From an uncultured Erysipelotrichaceae bacterium (lineage in GTDB: Bacteria > Bacillota_I > Bacilli_A > RF39 > UBA660): a stretch of 57,223 nucleotides of DNA. This document shows, piece by piece, positions 9,129-17,939 of this stretch. The stretch lies in contig CACXGO010000040.1 of NCBI GenBank assembly GCA_902767245.1, positions 1 through 57,223 on the forward strand, given 5' to 3'. Both the position numbers and the translations under genes were made by a program. How positions within the stretch are numbered: position 1 is the stretch's first letter; each line of letters begins with the position of its first letter. Below the pieces are notes generated by a model. It saw only the letters and a list, made by a program, of their open reading frames with translations, ran no database searches and had not been told where the DNA came from.

Positions 9129-9812
9129 TTATAAACCGCGTATAAATACATTACTTTTTTCTTTAAACTTTGCTTGAATTTCTTTTAATTCTTCTTCCGT
9201 AAAACTGGTTAAGCTTTTATCTAAAACATCATCACTCAATTTAAAATTTTGAATGTAATACTTACTATTCCCAACAAGTTTTATGATTTTTTCGATATCC
9301 TTTATACTGTGATATTCTTTTATAATCGTTGTCCTAAACTCATAATCAATATTGCTATTCTTTAGAACCTTTATACTTTCTTCAATAAACTTTTTATTAA
9401 TTTTACATTTTGATACAATTTCATATTTATCTAAATCATGTTTAATATCCATTGCAACATAATCAACTAATCCTTCGTCAATTAACCTTTTGATTAATTT
9501 TGGATTACTACCATTAGTATCAAGTTTTACTTTAAGCTTTAATTCTTTTACTCTTTTAATAAAACCAATTAAATCAACTTGTAATGTTGGTTCCCCACCA
9601 GAAATAACTATTCCGTCAAGAACATTCTTTCTTAAAGTTAAATAATCTAATACTTCTTCTTCACTTATAAGTCCTTTTGCTGAACTATGTTTAATTAATG
9701 AACTATTTTGACAATAAGAGCAACTAAAATTACAACCTCTTGTAAAAATAATACATGCCATATGTCCAGGATAATCTAAAAGTGTTAACTTTTCAAAACC
9801 ATCAATTATCAT
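9129..9812 (-). CDS. nrdG: Anaerobic ribonucleotide reductase activating protein (radical SAM)
   Basis: 227 residues. Radical-SAM enzyme that installs the glycyl radical on NrdD. Shows the CxxxCxxC iron-sulfur motif (RGCNFSCSYCQN), the SAM-binding VISGGEPTLQ and the leading MIIDGFEKLTLLDYPG typical of the NrdG2 (TIGR02495) branch. The frame opens at 9827, but the ATG at 9812, with GTGGGG before it, gives the canonical N-terminus. This start overlaps the end of the upstream NrdD-like gene by 11 bases, and nrdD follows 13 bases downstream, so the three are translationally linked. Confidence 0.93.
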   Translation of the reverse strand: MIIDGFEKLTLLDYPGHMACIIFTRGCNFSCSYCQNSSLIKHSSAKGLISEEEVLDYLTLRKNVLDGIVISGGEPTLQVDLIGFIKRVKELKLKVKLDTNGSNPKLIKRLIDEGLVDYVAMDIKHDLDKYEIVSKCKINKKFIEESIKVLKNSNIDYEFRTTIIKEYHSIKDIEKIIKLVGNSKYYIQNFKLSDDVLDKSLTSFTEEELKEIQAKFKEKSNVFIRGL

Positions 9813-11727
9813 ATTTAAACCCCACATATTTTATTTTGGCATTCTTAATTTCATCAATTAATTTTGTGTATTTTTTAAAATCAATATTTTTTAAATCAAT
9901 CTTATATATTGAAGAAGTTTTATTTTGATATAAAGAGTACATATTTAATTTTTCTTCAAAACTAATTTTTGAATTGTTTATAAATTTATAAACTGGTTCA
10001 TACTTAGATTTATTAATTAACTTAAGAGTTCCAAAAACACATTTATCTAAACGAATAAAATTACTACTTATATCTTCATCATATATTTCAGCACTTATAA
10101 AATTAAGTCTATTTTCAAAAGTTAACTGATCACATTTCTTATTAATTGCTTTAACAATCTTTAATGCCAATTCAAAGTCTTCTAAGGTCAAATTATTATC
10201 TTCTTTTTTATTAAGTATTAAAGAAGCTTCAATTAAACCGACAAATCCCATAACAAAGGCTCCATTGCGTAATACTTTTCTGACTTTCTGTCCATCTTCT
10301 AATTTTTCAGAATCATATAATAATCCTTTATTAAATAAAATATTGTAATTTTCTTTCGTTTTACTTCCTTGAAGATCAAATCTTTGAATTAAAGCATTTT
10401 TATTTAATTCTATAATACTTTCAAGATCTTCTAAGAATCCTTTTATTGTCTTATTTTTTAAAGCTATTCTAGCTAGATTGATTGTTGAAATTGAATTAAT
10501 AACTCGTCCTTTAGAGGTATTAGTTCCATTAATATTTTCATAAACACAAATTCCATCAGAGAAATAGTTAATGTCATGATTTTTTTCAAAAATCATGTGA
10601 ATTTCAATTGATTTCATCTTTTCAAATAAAATCATATTTATTTCATCATTATCATTAACAAAAATATTTGTTAAAATCTTATTGCTTATAATACTATTAA
10701 AATAATTTTTAATAATTATATTAGAAACAAATGAGTCATTATTATCTAAAGAAATAACTATTTTTTCGTTTTGACTTAATACTGATTCTAAAATTGAAAA
10801 TAATCTTTTAAAATTGCTTTCTAATAGTTTATTTAATTTATGTAATACTTTTTCATAAGTAATTACAAAAATATTTCTTAAAACATTGTTTTTTAATTCA
10901 TTATCTAAAAATTTATCATTTATTTCATTCAATTTTTTTAAATAACCATTAATTTTTGTTTGATCAACAAAGTCATCAAGACCATTTATTTTTAAATTGT
11001 TTAAAAATTCATCTGCAAAAATATTTTTAAAATCATTCACTACTCTAGTTGATAATATCGTATCAAAATTTATTAAAGTATGCTCACCAAATTGATCTTT
11101 TTTTACAAGAATAATTGTGCGTATAACCTCATTAAAAAAATCATCAATAGTTTTAGCATTTTCAAAATCAATATTTAAATGACTTGAAGATGTATCTGCA
11201 ATAGCATAGCTTTCTATTCCATTTAGAGCAATCGTTCCTTCTTCAATTGCTTTTTCAACCTTACCTTCTATCAAATAAGAAATTGCAAATTCTTTAGAAA
11301 TGATTTTAGCAAAGCTATCAATTAATTCATTTGGTTTTTGATTATTGGCTTCATTAGCAAAGTAGCCAACTTTTTCAATTGCTTTAACAAATTTATGTTG
11401 TGGTTTAATACCAAACACATCTCTTGAACGAGCACGACGTAAACGATACTTACTAAATGAATCATAAACTTCATTATATCCAAGAATCCTCAATGATTCT
11501 TCAATTATGTTTTGAATATCTTCAACATTAATAGTTTTTCTAGTCTTATAATTTGAATCAATTGTTTTTAAAACAAGTTCGTATACTTTATTAATATCTT
11601 TAGCTTCTGCATTTTCATAAACACTATCAAAGCCTTTACCAATTGCAATCGCAATTTTAGTTCCATTAAAATTTACTCTTTGACCTGTTCTTTTAACAAC
11701 AACAAGTTCTTTAAATGCATCATTCAT
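9802..11727 (-). CDS. Degenerate NrdD-like protein with ATP-cone, lacking the glycyl-radical end
   Basis: 641 residues, first gene of the nrd operon. Residues about 5-100 form an ATP-cone like that of NrdD (VVKRTGQRVNFNGTKIA ... INVEDIQNIIEESL). The rest keeps scattered class III reductase landmarks (INSISTINLARIAL like the TINLPRIA of NrdD; MGFVGLIEASL), but the C-terminus ends in a Lys/Ile-rich stretch with no zinc cysteines and no RxxGY glycyl-radical motif. Cysteines are almost absent. It therefore cannot be a reductase by itself and could be an allosteric or assembly partner. The ATG at 11727 with GAGGA ahead is preferred over a GTG at 11739. The assignment as a NrdD relative is moderately sure; the function is unknown. 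Confidence 0.75.
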   Translation of the reverse strand: MNDAFKELVVVKRTGQRVNFNGTKIAIAIGKGFDSVYENAEAKDINKVYELVLKTIDSNYKTRKTINVEDIQNIIEESLRILGYNEVYDSFSKYRLRRARSRDVFGIKPQHKFVKAIEKVGYFANEANNQKPNELIDSFAKIISKEFAISYLIEGKVEKAIEEGTIALNGIESYAIADTSSSHLNIDFENAKTIDDFFNEVIRTIILVKKDQFGEHTLINFDTILSTRVVNDFKNIFADEFLNNLKINGLDDFVDQTKINGYLKKLNEINDKFLDNELKNNVLRNIFVITYEKVLHKLNKLLESNFKRLFSILESVLSQNEKIVISLDNNDSFVSNIIIKNYFNSIISNKILTNIFVNDNDEINMILFEKMKSIEIHMIFEKNHDINYFSDGICVYENINGTNTSKGRVINSISTINLARIALKNKTIKGFLEDLESIIELNKNALIQRFDLQGSKTKENYNILFNKGLLYDSEKLEDGQKVRKVLRNGAFVMGFVGLIEASLILNKKEDNNLTLEDFELALKIVKAINKKCDQLTFENRLNFISAEIYDEDISSNFIRLDKCVFGTLKLINKSKYEPVYKFINNSKISFEEKLNMYSLYQNKTSSIYKIDLKNIDFKKYTKLIDEIKNAKIKYVGFKYDN

Positions 11728-11833
11728 GGTTTTCCTCACTTATTTTTCTACCATATTCATATTATCAAATAAAACATCAAATAGCAATATTTTTTTTACG
11801 ATTTTTTTAAATTTTTAGGTATTGACTTTTTTA

Positions 11834-11868
11834 AAAAAATGTTTTTTTCTTCAAAAAAAACATTTTTG
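11834..11868 (-). promoter_or_regulatory. AT-only hairpin in the nrd leader
   Basis: A near-perfect inverted repeat (AAAAATG-T7 / A-run-CATTTTT) with a four-base loop, lying between the candidate nrd promoter and the first gene. On the minus strand it is followed by more T residues and could act as a weak attenuator. Purely structural evidence. Confidence 0.35.
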
Positions 11869-11900
11869 TTATTTTAACGCAAACCTTGTTTTTCCTTTGA

Positions 11901-11928
11901 AATATATAGTTTTTGTAAAAAATGTCAA
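11901..11928 (-). promoter_or_regulatory. Candidate nrd-operon promoter
   Basis: Minus-strand TTGACA at 11923-11928 and TATATT at 11901-11906 with a 16-bp spacer, followed by a leader of about 170 nt to the NrdD-like gene. The rest of 11740-12020 is T-rich and contains one further AT hairpin near 11934-11965; no gene is visible there. Confidence 0.55.
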
Positions 11929-12020
11929 AAACAAAAAATCATTTTTATTTTAAAAAATGATTTTATTTTTACTTGAATAATACTTTACATTTTTTTAGAA
12001 AAAAACAGATTTGTTTGCTT

Positions 12021-12914
12021 TTACTCTATAACAAAATATGCAAACATGATTTCTGAAGTTGAATTGTCAACTGAATTTGTAAAATATCTTACTTTATATC
12101 TCTCGTTAGTGCTCATATTTTCATATGTAGTTACCTCTTTATCTTCGCTATCATATATCTTATACATTAAAATTGAATTATCTTTAACTAAAGAATCATT
12201 TGATAATATATAGCAATTTGCATTATTTTTAAAATTATAATTGTTAATTTCTGAAGAATTAACGACAAAATTATTTTTAACAATATTAATATAATTATTA
12301 TACTTAATTGTCACTAATGTTCTTGTTACTTCTTTTGAAACTTGATTATTATTATCAACAACTGAATAACGAACATAGAAAATATTCTCTTTAGTTGCAT
12401 CTAAATACTTAGAATTAACTTTTAAACTTTTTTTATCATTACTTACAATATAATTACCATTTGAATCTTTAGAATAATAAGTGTAATAAACTTTTTTTAT
12501 TGTAAAACCATCATCATGTGAAATATTATCGTAATTAAATTTAATAATTTCATTATTATCTTGATCATAAATTTTATAATTTAAAAGATTAGTAATATCT
12601 GTATCTGTTGGTTGGCATAAAGTATTTCTAGAGTGTCCACCATTTAAACATCCAGCGACATTTGAAAATAAATCATAAGTTAATAATTCTTCTTCTGATA
12701 ATCTTATATAAAGTGTATCTTGTTTAATTTGAACATAAGATCCATAATTTTCGGCAGAGGTGTTTAGTTCATTTTTTATGTTATTCTTATATTTATCCAA
12801 AGCCATTTTACGATTTGAAATCATTGCAAGTAACGCCAATATTAAAGTCAAAAACAAAAGCATTACTGCATACAATATTCCACTTATAGCAAATCCCTTA
12901 TTATTTAGTTTCAT
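12021..12914 (-). CDS. Prepilin-like secreted protein
   Basis: 297 residues. The N-terminus MKLNNKGFAISGILYAVMLL followed by about 20 more hydrophobic residues has the layout of a type IV prepilin: a short basic leader, G-F cleavage point and long helix. The position-5 glutamate common in major pilins is not there. The remainder is a polar beta-rich domain with two short stretches that end in VRYSVVDNNN and VRYFTNSVDN, suggesting two Ig-like repeats, and two Cys in GCLNGGHSRNTLC. SD AGGTGG before the ATG. No pilus assembly genes are seen in this window. Could equally be a plain membrane-anchored surface protein. Confidence 0.6.
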   Translation of the reverse strand: MKLNNKGFAISGILYAVMLLFLTLILALLAMISNRKMALDKYKNNIKNELNTSAENYGSYVQIKQDTLYIRLSEEELLTYDLFSNVAGCLNGGHSRNTLCQPTDTDITNLLNYKIYDQDNNEIIKFNYDNISHDDGFTIKKVYYTYYSKDSNGNYIVSNDKKSLKVNSKYLDATKENIFYVRYSVVDNNNQVSKEVTRTLVTIKYNNYINIVKNNFVVNSSEINNYNFKNNANCYILSNDSLVKDNSILMYKIYDSEDKEVTTYENMSTNERYKVRYFTNSVDNSTSEIMFAYFVIE

Positions 12915-12963
12915 ATGCTTCCACCTATTATAAGTATATAATTAATTAATAAAAATAACAAGT

Positions 12964-14196
12964 TTAATAATCAATGATTTTTAAATTTTTACCATTTACA
13001 TATTGTAAATTTTCTTTTTTTACAACAATTGTATTAGGGTTACCATCAGAAATAAATCTTCTTGTTTCTAAAAATTTAAAATTGTATGCAATATCAAAGT
13101 CTTGTCCGTTATTGTCATAAGCGCGAATTCTTTTAATGAAATTAGGATTAAAACTAGTTGAAAATGGGGAATAATCGCTTTCCCATCCTACTCTTAATGC
13201 AGAAATAGTTGTATATGTTTCTCCTTCATAAGTGCCATTTAAAACATGTTTAAAATTTTGATGGTTTGCATTATAAGGAGTTCCATAAGGAAGTGCAACT
13301 ATATTAACAAACTTATCAGTCTTACTTTTTAAAAGATTATACATGCGTCCAATTTCTTTAATAGTTCCTTCTTCACTTGTTTTTGTTAAATCAGCATGAG
13401 AATATGTATGATTTCCAATGTCATAACCATTTTTTATTACCCATTCAATAATTTTATCATTATATTCCTTTTGTTGGAAAAGCCCAGCATTTAAAAAGAA
13501 TGTTGCTGTAACTTTATAATCTGGATACTTTTTTTTGAATGATTCTAATATACCAATTGCACTATGAGGATCAATCATAATCTCACCATTTGTATCAAGA
13601 CCAGTTACTTTAATAGCATTAGCTAAGCCATCATCAAAGGTTAAAACAATTGGACTTTTTCCGAGCTCACAATCAATCTTACCATTTACATAATCAATAA
13701 GTCTAACCATGCGATATCCATTTTTATAGTAAAATTCCAAATCTTCAACAAATGCTTCATAAGTTCTTTGATAGCCATCTTTGTCAACATTTCCACCAGT
13801 ATATGATGTTTCCTCGCTTTTTTTATCAATTATGCCGTGATACATCATAATAGGTACTCTTCCTAATTCATTCACATTGTTTTCTTTATAAATATCATAA
13901 TTGATACCTTTAGAAATGGTTATTTCAATTATTTCATTCTTCTTTAATTCGCTACCTGTTTTTTTGCTTTGTTTAATTATTTTATTTTCATCAGTATTTA
14001 TGTCATAATCATAGTTGAATTTAACTTCACATTCTTTTAATTTACAAAATTCAATTATTTCCTCCTTAGCTTTACCAACAAATGATTCCATATAAACTTT
14101 TTCTTTTTTTGGTATTATTAAAATAATAAGTAAAATTACTATTGGAAAACAAATCAAAAAAATTTTTACGCTCTTTTTAAGCCTTCTTTTTTTCAT
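12964..14196 (-). CDS. Membrane-anchored polysaccharide deacetylase with PASTA-like domain
   Basis: 410 residues. Basic N-terminus, one transmembrane helix (about 10-30), then a PASTA-like segment (about 38-100: ESFVGKAKEEIIEFCK ... IEITISKG). Next is a NodB/CE4 deacetylase region starting at VPIMMYHGI, with the metal-binding Asp pair in IVLTFDDGLA, the His motif NHTYSHADLT and LPYGTPYN. Likely removes acetyl groups from peptidoglycan or another wall glycan outside the cell. The start is placed at the ATG at 14196 because AGGAG precedes it; the frame continues upstream only through promoter-like sequence (TATACT near 14215). Confidence 0.85.
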   Translation of the reverse strand: MKKRRLKKSVKIFLICFPIVILLIILIIPKKEKVYMESFVGKAKEEIIEFCKLKECEVKFNYDYDINTDENKIIKQSKKTGSELKKNEIIEITISKGINYDIYKENNVNELGRVPIMMYHGIIDKKSEETSYTGGNVDKDGYQRTYEAFVEDLEFYYKNGYRMVRLIDYVNGKIDCELGKSPIVLTFDDGLANAIKVTGLDTNGEIMIDPHSAIGILESFKKKYPDYKVTATFFLNAGLFQQKEYNDKIIEWVIKNGYDIGNHTYSHADLTKTSEEGTIKEIGRMYNLLKSKTDKFVNIVALPYGTPYNANHQNFKHVLNGTYEGETYTTISALRVGWESDYSPFSTSFNPNFIKRIRAYDNNGQDFDIAYNFKFLETRRFISDGNPNTIVVKKENLQYVNGKNLKIIDY

Positions 14197-14268
14197 AAAA
14201 TCTCCTACCATAAAATAAGTATAACACAAAAATGATAATAGTTTTATCATATTATCATTTTGTTATTC

Positions 14269-15063
14269 TTAATAATTTCTACTATTTTTTCTTTTAATGA
14301 TTATATATATTAATATAATTATTATTAGTGATAAAGAGCTTACAATAACCAATTTATATGTTGCTACTCTACTAATTTTTTCCCAGTGTGCATATACTAT
14401 TAAATCTTCTGCAACAAGACTATCAGCAGTTATCTTTTTACCACCTATAGTATCTGTATACCACCCCATAAATGTATATTCGCCATTTGTTGGGACTGGT
14501 AATTCCCCATATGGTTGACCTTCTGTTACAATTTTAATGCATTTTGATGAGTTAAAAATATATTTACTTGATAAACAAGAAGCATCAGTCCATATATCTC
14601 CACCATTTTCATTGAATTCAATATTATAAGTTTTTGAACCAACTAAAACATTTATATTTTCAGAAAATGAAGTTGCACCTTCGTTAGTGTTTTCATCCAT
14701 ATCTACTGCTTTAATGGTAATAGTTGCTGTCCCTTTTTTTATTCCTTTAATAATAATAGTTTCACTAATATCTTTATCAGTTGAATTTTCAATCAAAATT
14801 TTTATTCCATTATCTATATTCTCTATCTTTTTATTTTCAACAGCATTTTTATTATCAAATAGTGGTGATGTTACAGTTGCAACTGAAACATCACTAGAAG
14901 TAATGTCAAACCTTCCACCCATTTTTGAAACATTAACTGTAAATTCTACCTCATCTCCAACATTAATAATTAAAGGTGAATTATCTATTACTATGTCAGC
15001 TAACAAATGCATAGGCGCAAGCATAAATAAAAACATCATTAATAGTACTTTTAATTTTTTCAT
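14269..15063 (-). CDS. Surface protein with Ig-like (BIG2-type) and InlB B-repeat domains and C-terminal membrane anchor
   Basis: 264 residues. Signal-peptide-like N-terminus (MKKLKVLLMMFLFMLAPMHL), a bacterial Ig-like domain (about 25-135, ending GTATITIKAVD), and an InlB B-repeat/Flg_new module (about 145-220: YNIEFNENGG ... FMGWYTD ... DLIVYAHWEK). A C-terminal transmembrane helix and basic tail (IIIKRKNSRNY) follow, so it is retained in the membrane rather than sorted by sortase. GGAGAG precedes the ATG at 15063; the frame upstream to 15123 runs through the valS terminator and is not coding. Probably adhesion or surface display; partner unknown. Confidence 0.8.
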   Translation of the reverse strand: MKKLKVLLMMFLFMLAPMHLLADIVIDNSPLIINVGDEVEFTVNVSKMGGRFDITSSDVSVATVTSPLFDNKNAVENKKIENIDNGIKILIENSTDKDISETIIIKGIKKGTATITIKAVDMDENTNEGATSFSENINVLVGSKTYNIEFNENGGDIWTDASCLSSKYIFNSSKCIKIVTEGQPYGELPVPTNGEYTFMGWYTDTIGGKKITADSLVAEDLIVYAHWEKISRVATYKLVIVSSLSLIIIILIYIIIKRKNSRNY

Positions 15064-15097
15064 ATTGTATACTCTCCTACTATAAATAGTATAACAC

Positions 15098-15129
15098 AAA
15101 AAAACTTTTGGATGAATATACATCCAAAA
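15098..15129 (-). terminator. valS terminator
   Basis: Minus strand TTTTGGATG-TATATT-CATCCAAAA followed by GTTTTTTT, 5 nt after the valS stop. Confidence 0.85.
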
Positions 15130-15133
15130 ATTT

Positions 15134-17662
15134 TTATTTTAATAATTCTTCAAGTTTTTTCTTTTCTTCTTCTAATTTTTGTTTATCCATTTCAACTATT
15201 TTTGCTGGAGCTTTATTAACATAATTTTCATTTGCTAAAAGCTTTTCTCTTCTTTCAATTGAAGATCTTAGTATCTTAATTTGAGCTTCTTTAGCTAATT
15301 TATCAGCTTCTGTTTCAAGTTTTTCAAAGAAAATTGTTGCTTTTATTCTTCTCGAAAATACTTTATATGCTTTTATTCCAAGTGGACTATCAACAATATT
15401 TGCATCTAATTTTAGCATTTTAATAATCAAACCATTGTCATCAGTTGTATCAAACATAACTTTTGCTTCTTTTGTTATATTGTTTTCAGCTTTGATATTT
15501 CTAAAAGCTTTAATAAATTCAATAGCATCATCAGTAGCAATTTCTTCATTTTCAAAAATTAACTTTTTATCATATTTTGGATAGCTAGAAATTATAATAT
15601 CTTCAGCATCTTTAATTGGTAACATTGAATAAATTTCATCTGTTACATATGGCACAAAAGGTTGAAGAAGTTTTAAAATCCCTGTTAAGATAAAACATAG
15701 AGTTGATTTTGTGCTTTCTTTTTCAATTGAATATTTGGCCATTTCAATGTAATAGTCACAGAAATAGCTCCATGTAAATTCATAAATAGAAGCACTAGCA
15801 TTATTAAATTCATATTTGTCCATGAATTTTTTTGTTTCATGAAGTGCTTTTTCAAATTTGGTAATAATCCATTTATCTTCTGGTTTTAAATTTTCTAATT
15901 TTATTTCTTTTAAACCTTCAATATTGGTTAATACAAATCTTGAGGCATTCCATATTTTATTTATATAATTCCAAGCAGCTTTTATTTTTTCTTCATCAAA
16001 GCGCATATCAGTTCCCGGAGCTACATCTGTTGCAAGATAATATCTTAAAGCATCAGCTCCATATAACTCTACCATATCAAATGGATCAATACCATTACCT
16101 AAACTTTTAGAAAATTTTCTTCCTTCTTTATCACGAATAAGTCCATGAATGAAACAATGTTCAAATGGTCTTGCTCCAAGAATTTTTTCACCTTGAAATG
16201 TCATTCTATTAACCCAAAAAGGAATAATATCATAAGCCGTTACTAAACATGAATTTGGATAATACTTTTTGATTAAATCTGTTTTCTCAGGCCAACCTAA
16301 TGTTGCAAATGGCCATAAAGCGCTTGAAAACCAAGTGTCAAGTACATCAGGATCTTGTACCCAACCCTCACCTTTTGGCGCTTCCATGCCAACATAGATT
16401 TCATCACCTTTATACCATGCAGGAATTCTATGTCCCCACCATAATTGACGTGAAATACACCAATCATAAGTAATTTCCATCCAATGATTCATCGTCTTTT
16501 CATATCTTGATGGTATAAAATTTACTTTCTCATTTTTATTTTTTTGAACTTCTAATACATGATCAGCTAGTGGTCTCATTTTAACAAACCATTGCTTCTT
16601 TATCATTGGTTCTACCATTACTCCAGTTCTTTCAGAATGACCTACTTCGTGGGTAATTGGCTCTATTTTAAGTAAAAGTCCTTGCTCTTTTAAATCCTTT
16701 AAAACAGCCTCACGACATTCTTCACGAGTAAATCCTACATATCCAGGAGCATTTTCATTCATTGTTGCATCATCATTCATAATAACAATACGTTCAAGAT
16801 TATGACGATTCCCTACTTCAAAATCGTTAGGATCATGGGCAGGTGTAATTTTAACTGCACCTGTTCCTTTTGTCATATCCGCATGTTCATCTGTAATAAC
16901 CGGTATTTTTCTACCAACTAAAGGTAATATTACATTTTTACCAACAAATTTTTTATATCTTTCATCTTCTTCATTTACAGCAACTGCAGTATCTCCAAAT
17001 AATGTTTCTGGTCTTGTCGTTGCAACATCAATATATTCCTCACTATTTTCTAATTTGTATTTTATATGATAAAATGCACTTTTTTCTTCAGCATAAATAA
17101 CCTCTTCATTAGATAGTGCGGTTCTAGCAGCTGGATCCCAGTTAATTATTTTTTCACCACGATAAATTAAACCTTCATTATAGTAATCAACAAATACTTT
17201 TCTGACTGCTTTAGAAAGACCAGCATCAAGAGTAAATCTTTCTTTTGAGTAATCCATGGAAACACCTAAAATGGCCCATTGCTTTCTTATAATATCGCCA
17301 TGTTCATGTGTCCAATCCCAACAAGCTTCTAAGAACTTTTCTCTTCCGTATTCATATTTATTAATTCCTTTATCTTTTAATCTTTTTACAACTTTTGCTT
17401 CAGTTGCAATAGCTGCATGATCCATACCCGGAAGCCATAAAGTATCATAACCTTCCATTTTTTTATAACGAATCATAATATCTTGAAGTGCAGCATCCCA
17501 AGCATGACCAAGGTGCAAAACACCTGTTACATTTGGTGGTGGAAGTACAATACAATATGGTTTTTTCTTACTGTTTGGTTGACATTTAAAATAATCTTTT
17601 TTTAACCATTTTTCATATTTCCCTTTTTCAACTAATTCATGATCATATTTTTTTTCTAACAT
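15134..17662 (-). CDS. valS: Valyl-tRNA synthetase
   Basis: 842 residues, slightly shorter than the typical 880. Class I synthetase charging tRNA-Val. HIGH-type motif in NVTGVLHLGHAWD, the editing (CP1) domain with TTRPETLFGDTAVAV, KMSKS-type KFSKSLGNGIDP, and a C-terminal coiled-coil arm (EKLLANENYVNKAPAKIVEM). ATG at 17660-17662 with AAGGGTG upstream. Expression is controlled by the T-box leader immediately upstream. Confidence 0.97.
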   Translation of the reverse strand: MLEKKYDHELVEKGKYEKWLKKDYFKCQPNSKKKPYCIVLPPPNVTGVLHLGHAWDAALQDIMIRYKKMEGYDTLWLPGMDHAAIATEAKVVKRLKDKGINKYEYGREKFLEACWDWTHEHGDIIRKQWAILGVSMDYSKERFTLDAGLSKAVRKVFVDYYNEGLIYRGEKIINWDPAARTALSNEEVIYAEEKSAFYHIKYKLENSEEYIDVATTRPETLFGDTAVAVNEEDERYKKFVGKNVILPLVGRKIPVITDEHADMTKGTGAVKITPAHDPNDFEVGNRHNLERIVIMNDDATMNENAPGYVGFTREECREAVLKDLKEQGLLLKIEPITHEVGHSERTGVMVEPMIKKQWFVKMRPLADHVLEVQKNKNEKVNFIPSRYEKTMNHWMEITYDWCISRQLWWGHRIPAWYKGDEIYVGMEAPKGEGWVQDPDVLDTWFSSALWPFATLGWPEKTDLIKKYYPNSCLVTAYDIIPFWVNRMTFQGEKILGARPFEHCFIHGLIRDKEGRKFSKSLGNGIDPFDMVELYGADALRYYLATDVAPGTDMRFDEEKIKAAWNYINKIWNASRFVLTNIEGLKEIKLENLKPEDKWIITKFEKALHETKKFMDKYEFNNASASIYEFTWSYFCDYYIEMAKYSIEKESTKSTLCFILTGILKLLQPFVPYVTDEIYSMLPIKDAEDIIISSYPKYDKKLIFENEEIATDDAIEFIKAFRNIKAENNITKEAKVMFDTTDDNGLIIKMLKLDANIVDSPLGIKAYKVFSRRIKATIFFEKLETEADKLAKEAQIKILRSSIERREKLLANENYVNKAPAKIVEMDKQKLEEEKKKLEELLK

Positions 17663-17683
17663 AATTTCACCCTTTCTAAATAA

Positions 17684-17903
17684 AAAAACATCTCATCCAA
17701 AGGACGAAATGTTCGTGGTACCACCTTAATTCATAGTATTTCTACTACCTCAAAGATTTAACGCATCCATACGACATATCCTATTTACTTAAATATGCAA
17801 CTCCCAAGCTACCTTCAACTAGTCTTCATTAATGAATGCTTACAGTCGGTGACATTCAATTCCTATTAACTACTAGCTAATTTACTCCTCTTGTTCTTCG
17901 CTT
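17684..17903 (-). promoter_or_regulatory. T-box leader of valS
   Basis: Minus-strand leader with the T-box core AAGGTGGTACCACG (17714-17727). It is followed by a terminator hairpin (ATTTCGTCC ... GGATGAGAT) and seven T residues. The 5' part has a stem I beginning GCGAAGAACAAGAGGAGTA. The likely specifier is GTA (Val) in GAAGGTAGCTTGG. Uncharged tRNA-Val would stabilise the antiterminator and turn valS on. Confidence 0.92.
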
Positions 17904-17909
17904 TTCTTT

Positions 17910-17937
17910 ATTATATTCCTTTAAAATAATTTGTCAA
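17910..17937 (-). promoter_or_regulatory. valS promoter
   Basis: TTGACA (17932-17937) and TATAAT (17910-17915) on the minus strand, 16-bp spacer; begins 3 bases after the stop of the metallophosphoesterase gene. Confidence 0.8.
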
Positions 17938-17939
17938 TA

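Noticed and set aside
9116-9151. N-terminal extension of NrdD
   Set aside because: AGGAGG at 9122-9127 would be within the coding sequence; the ATG at 9115 gives the family N-terminus.
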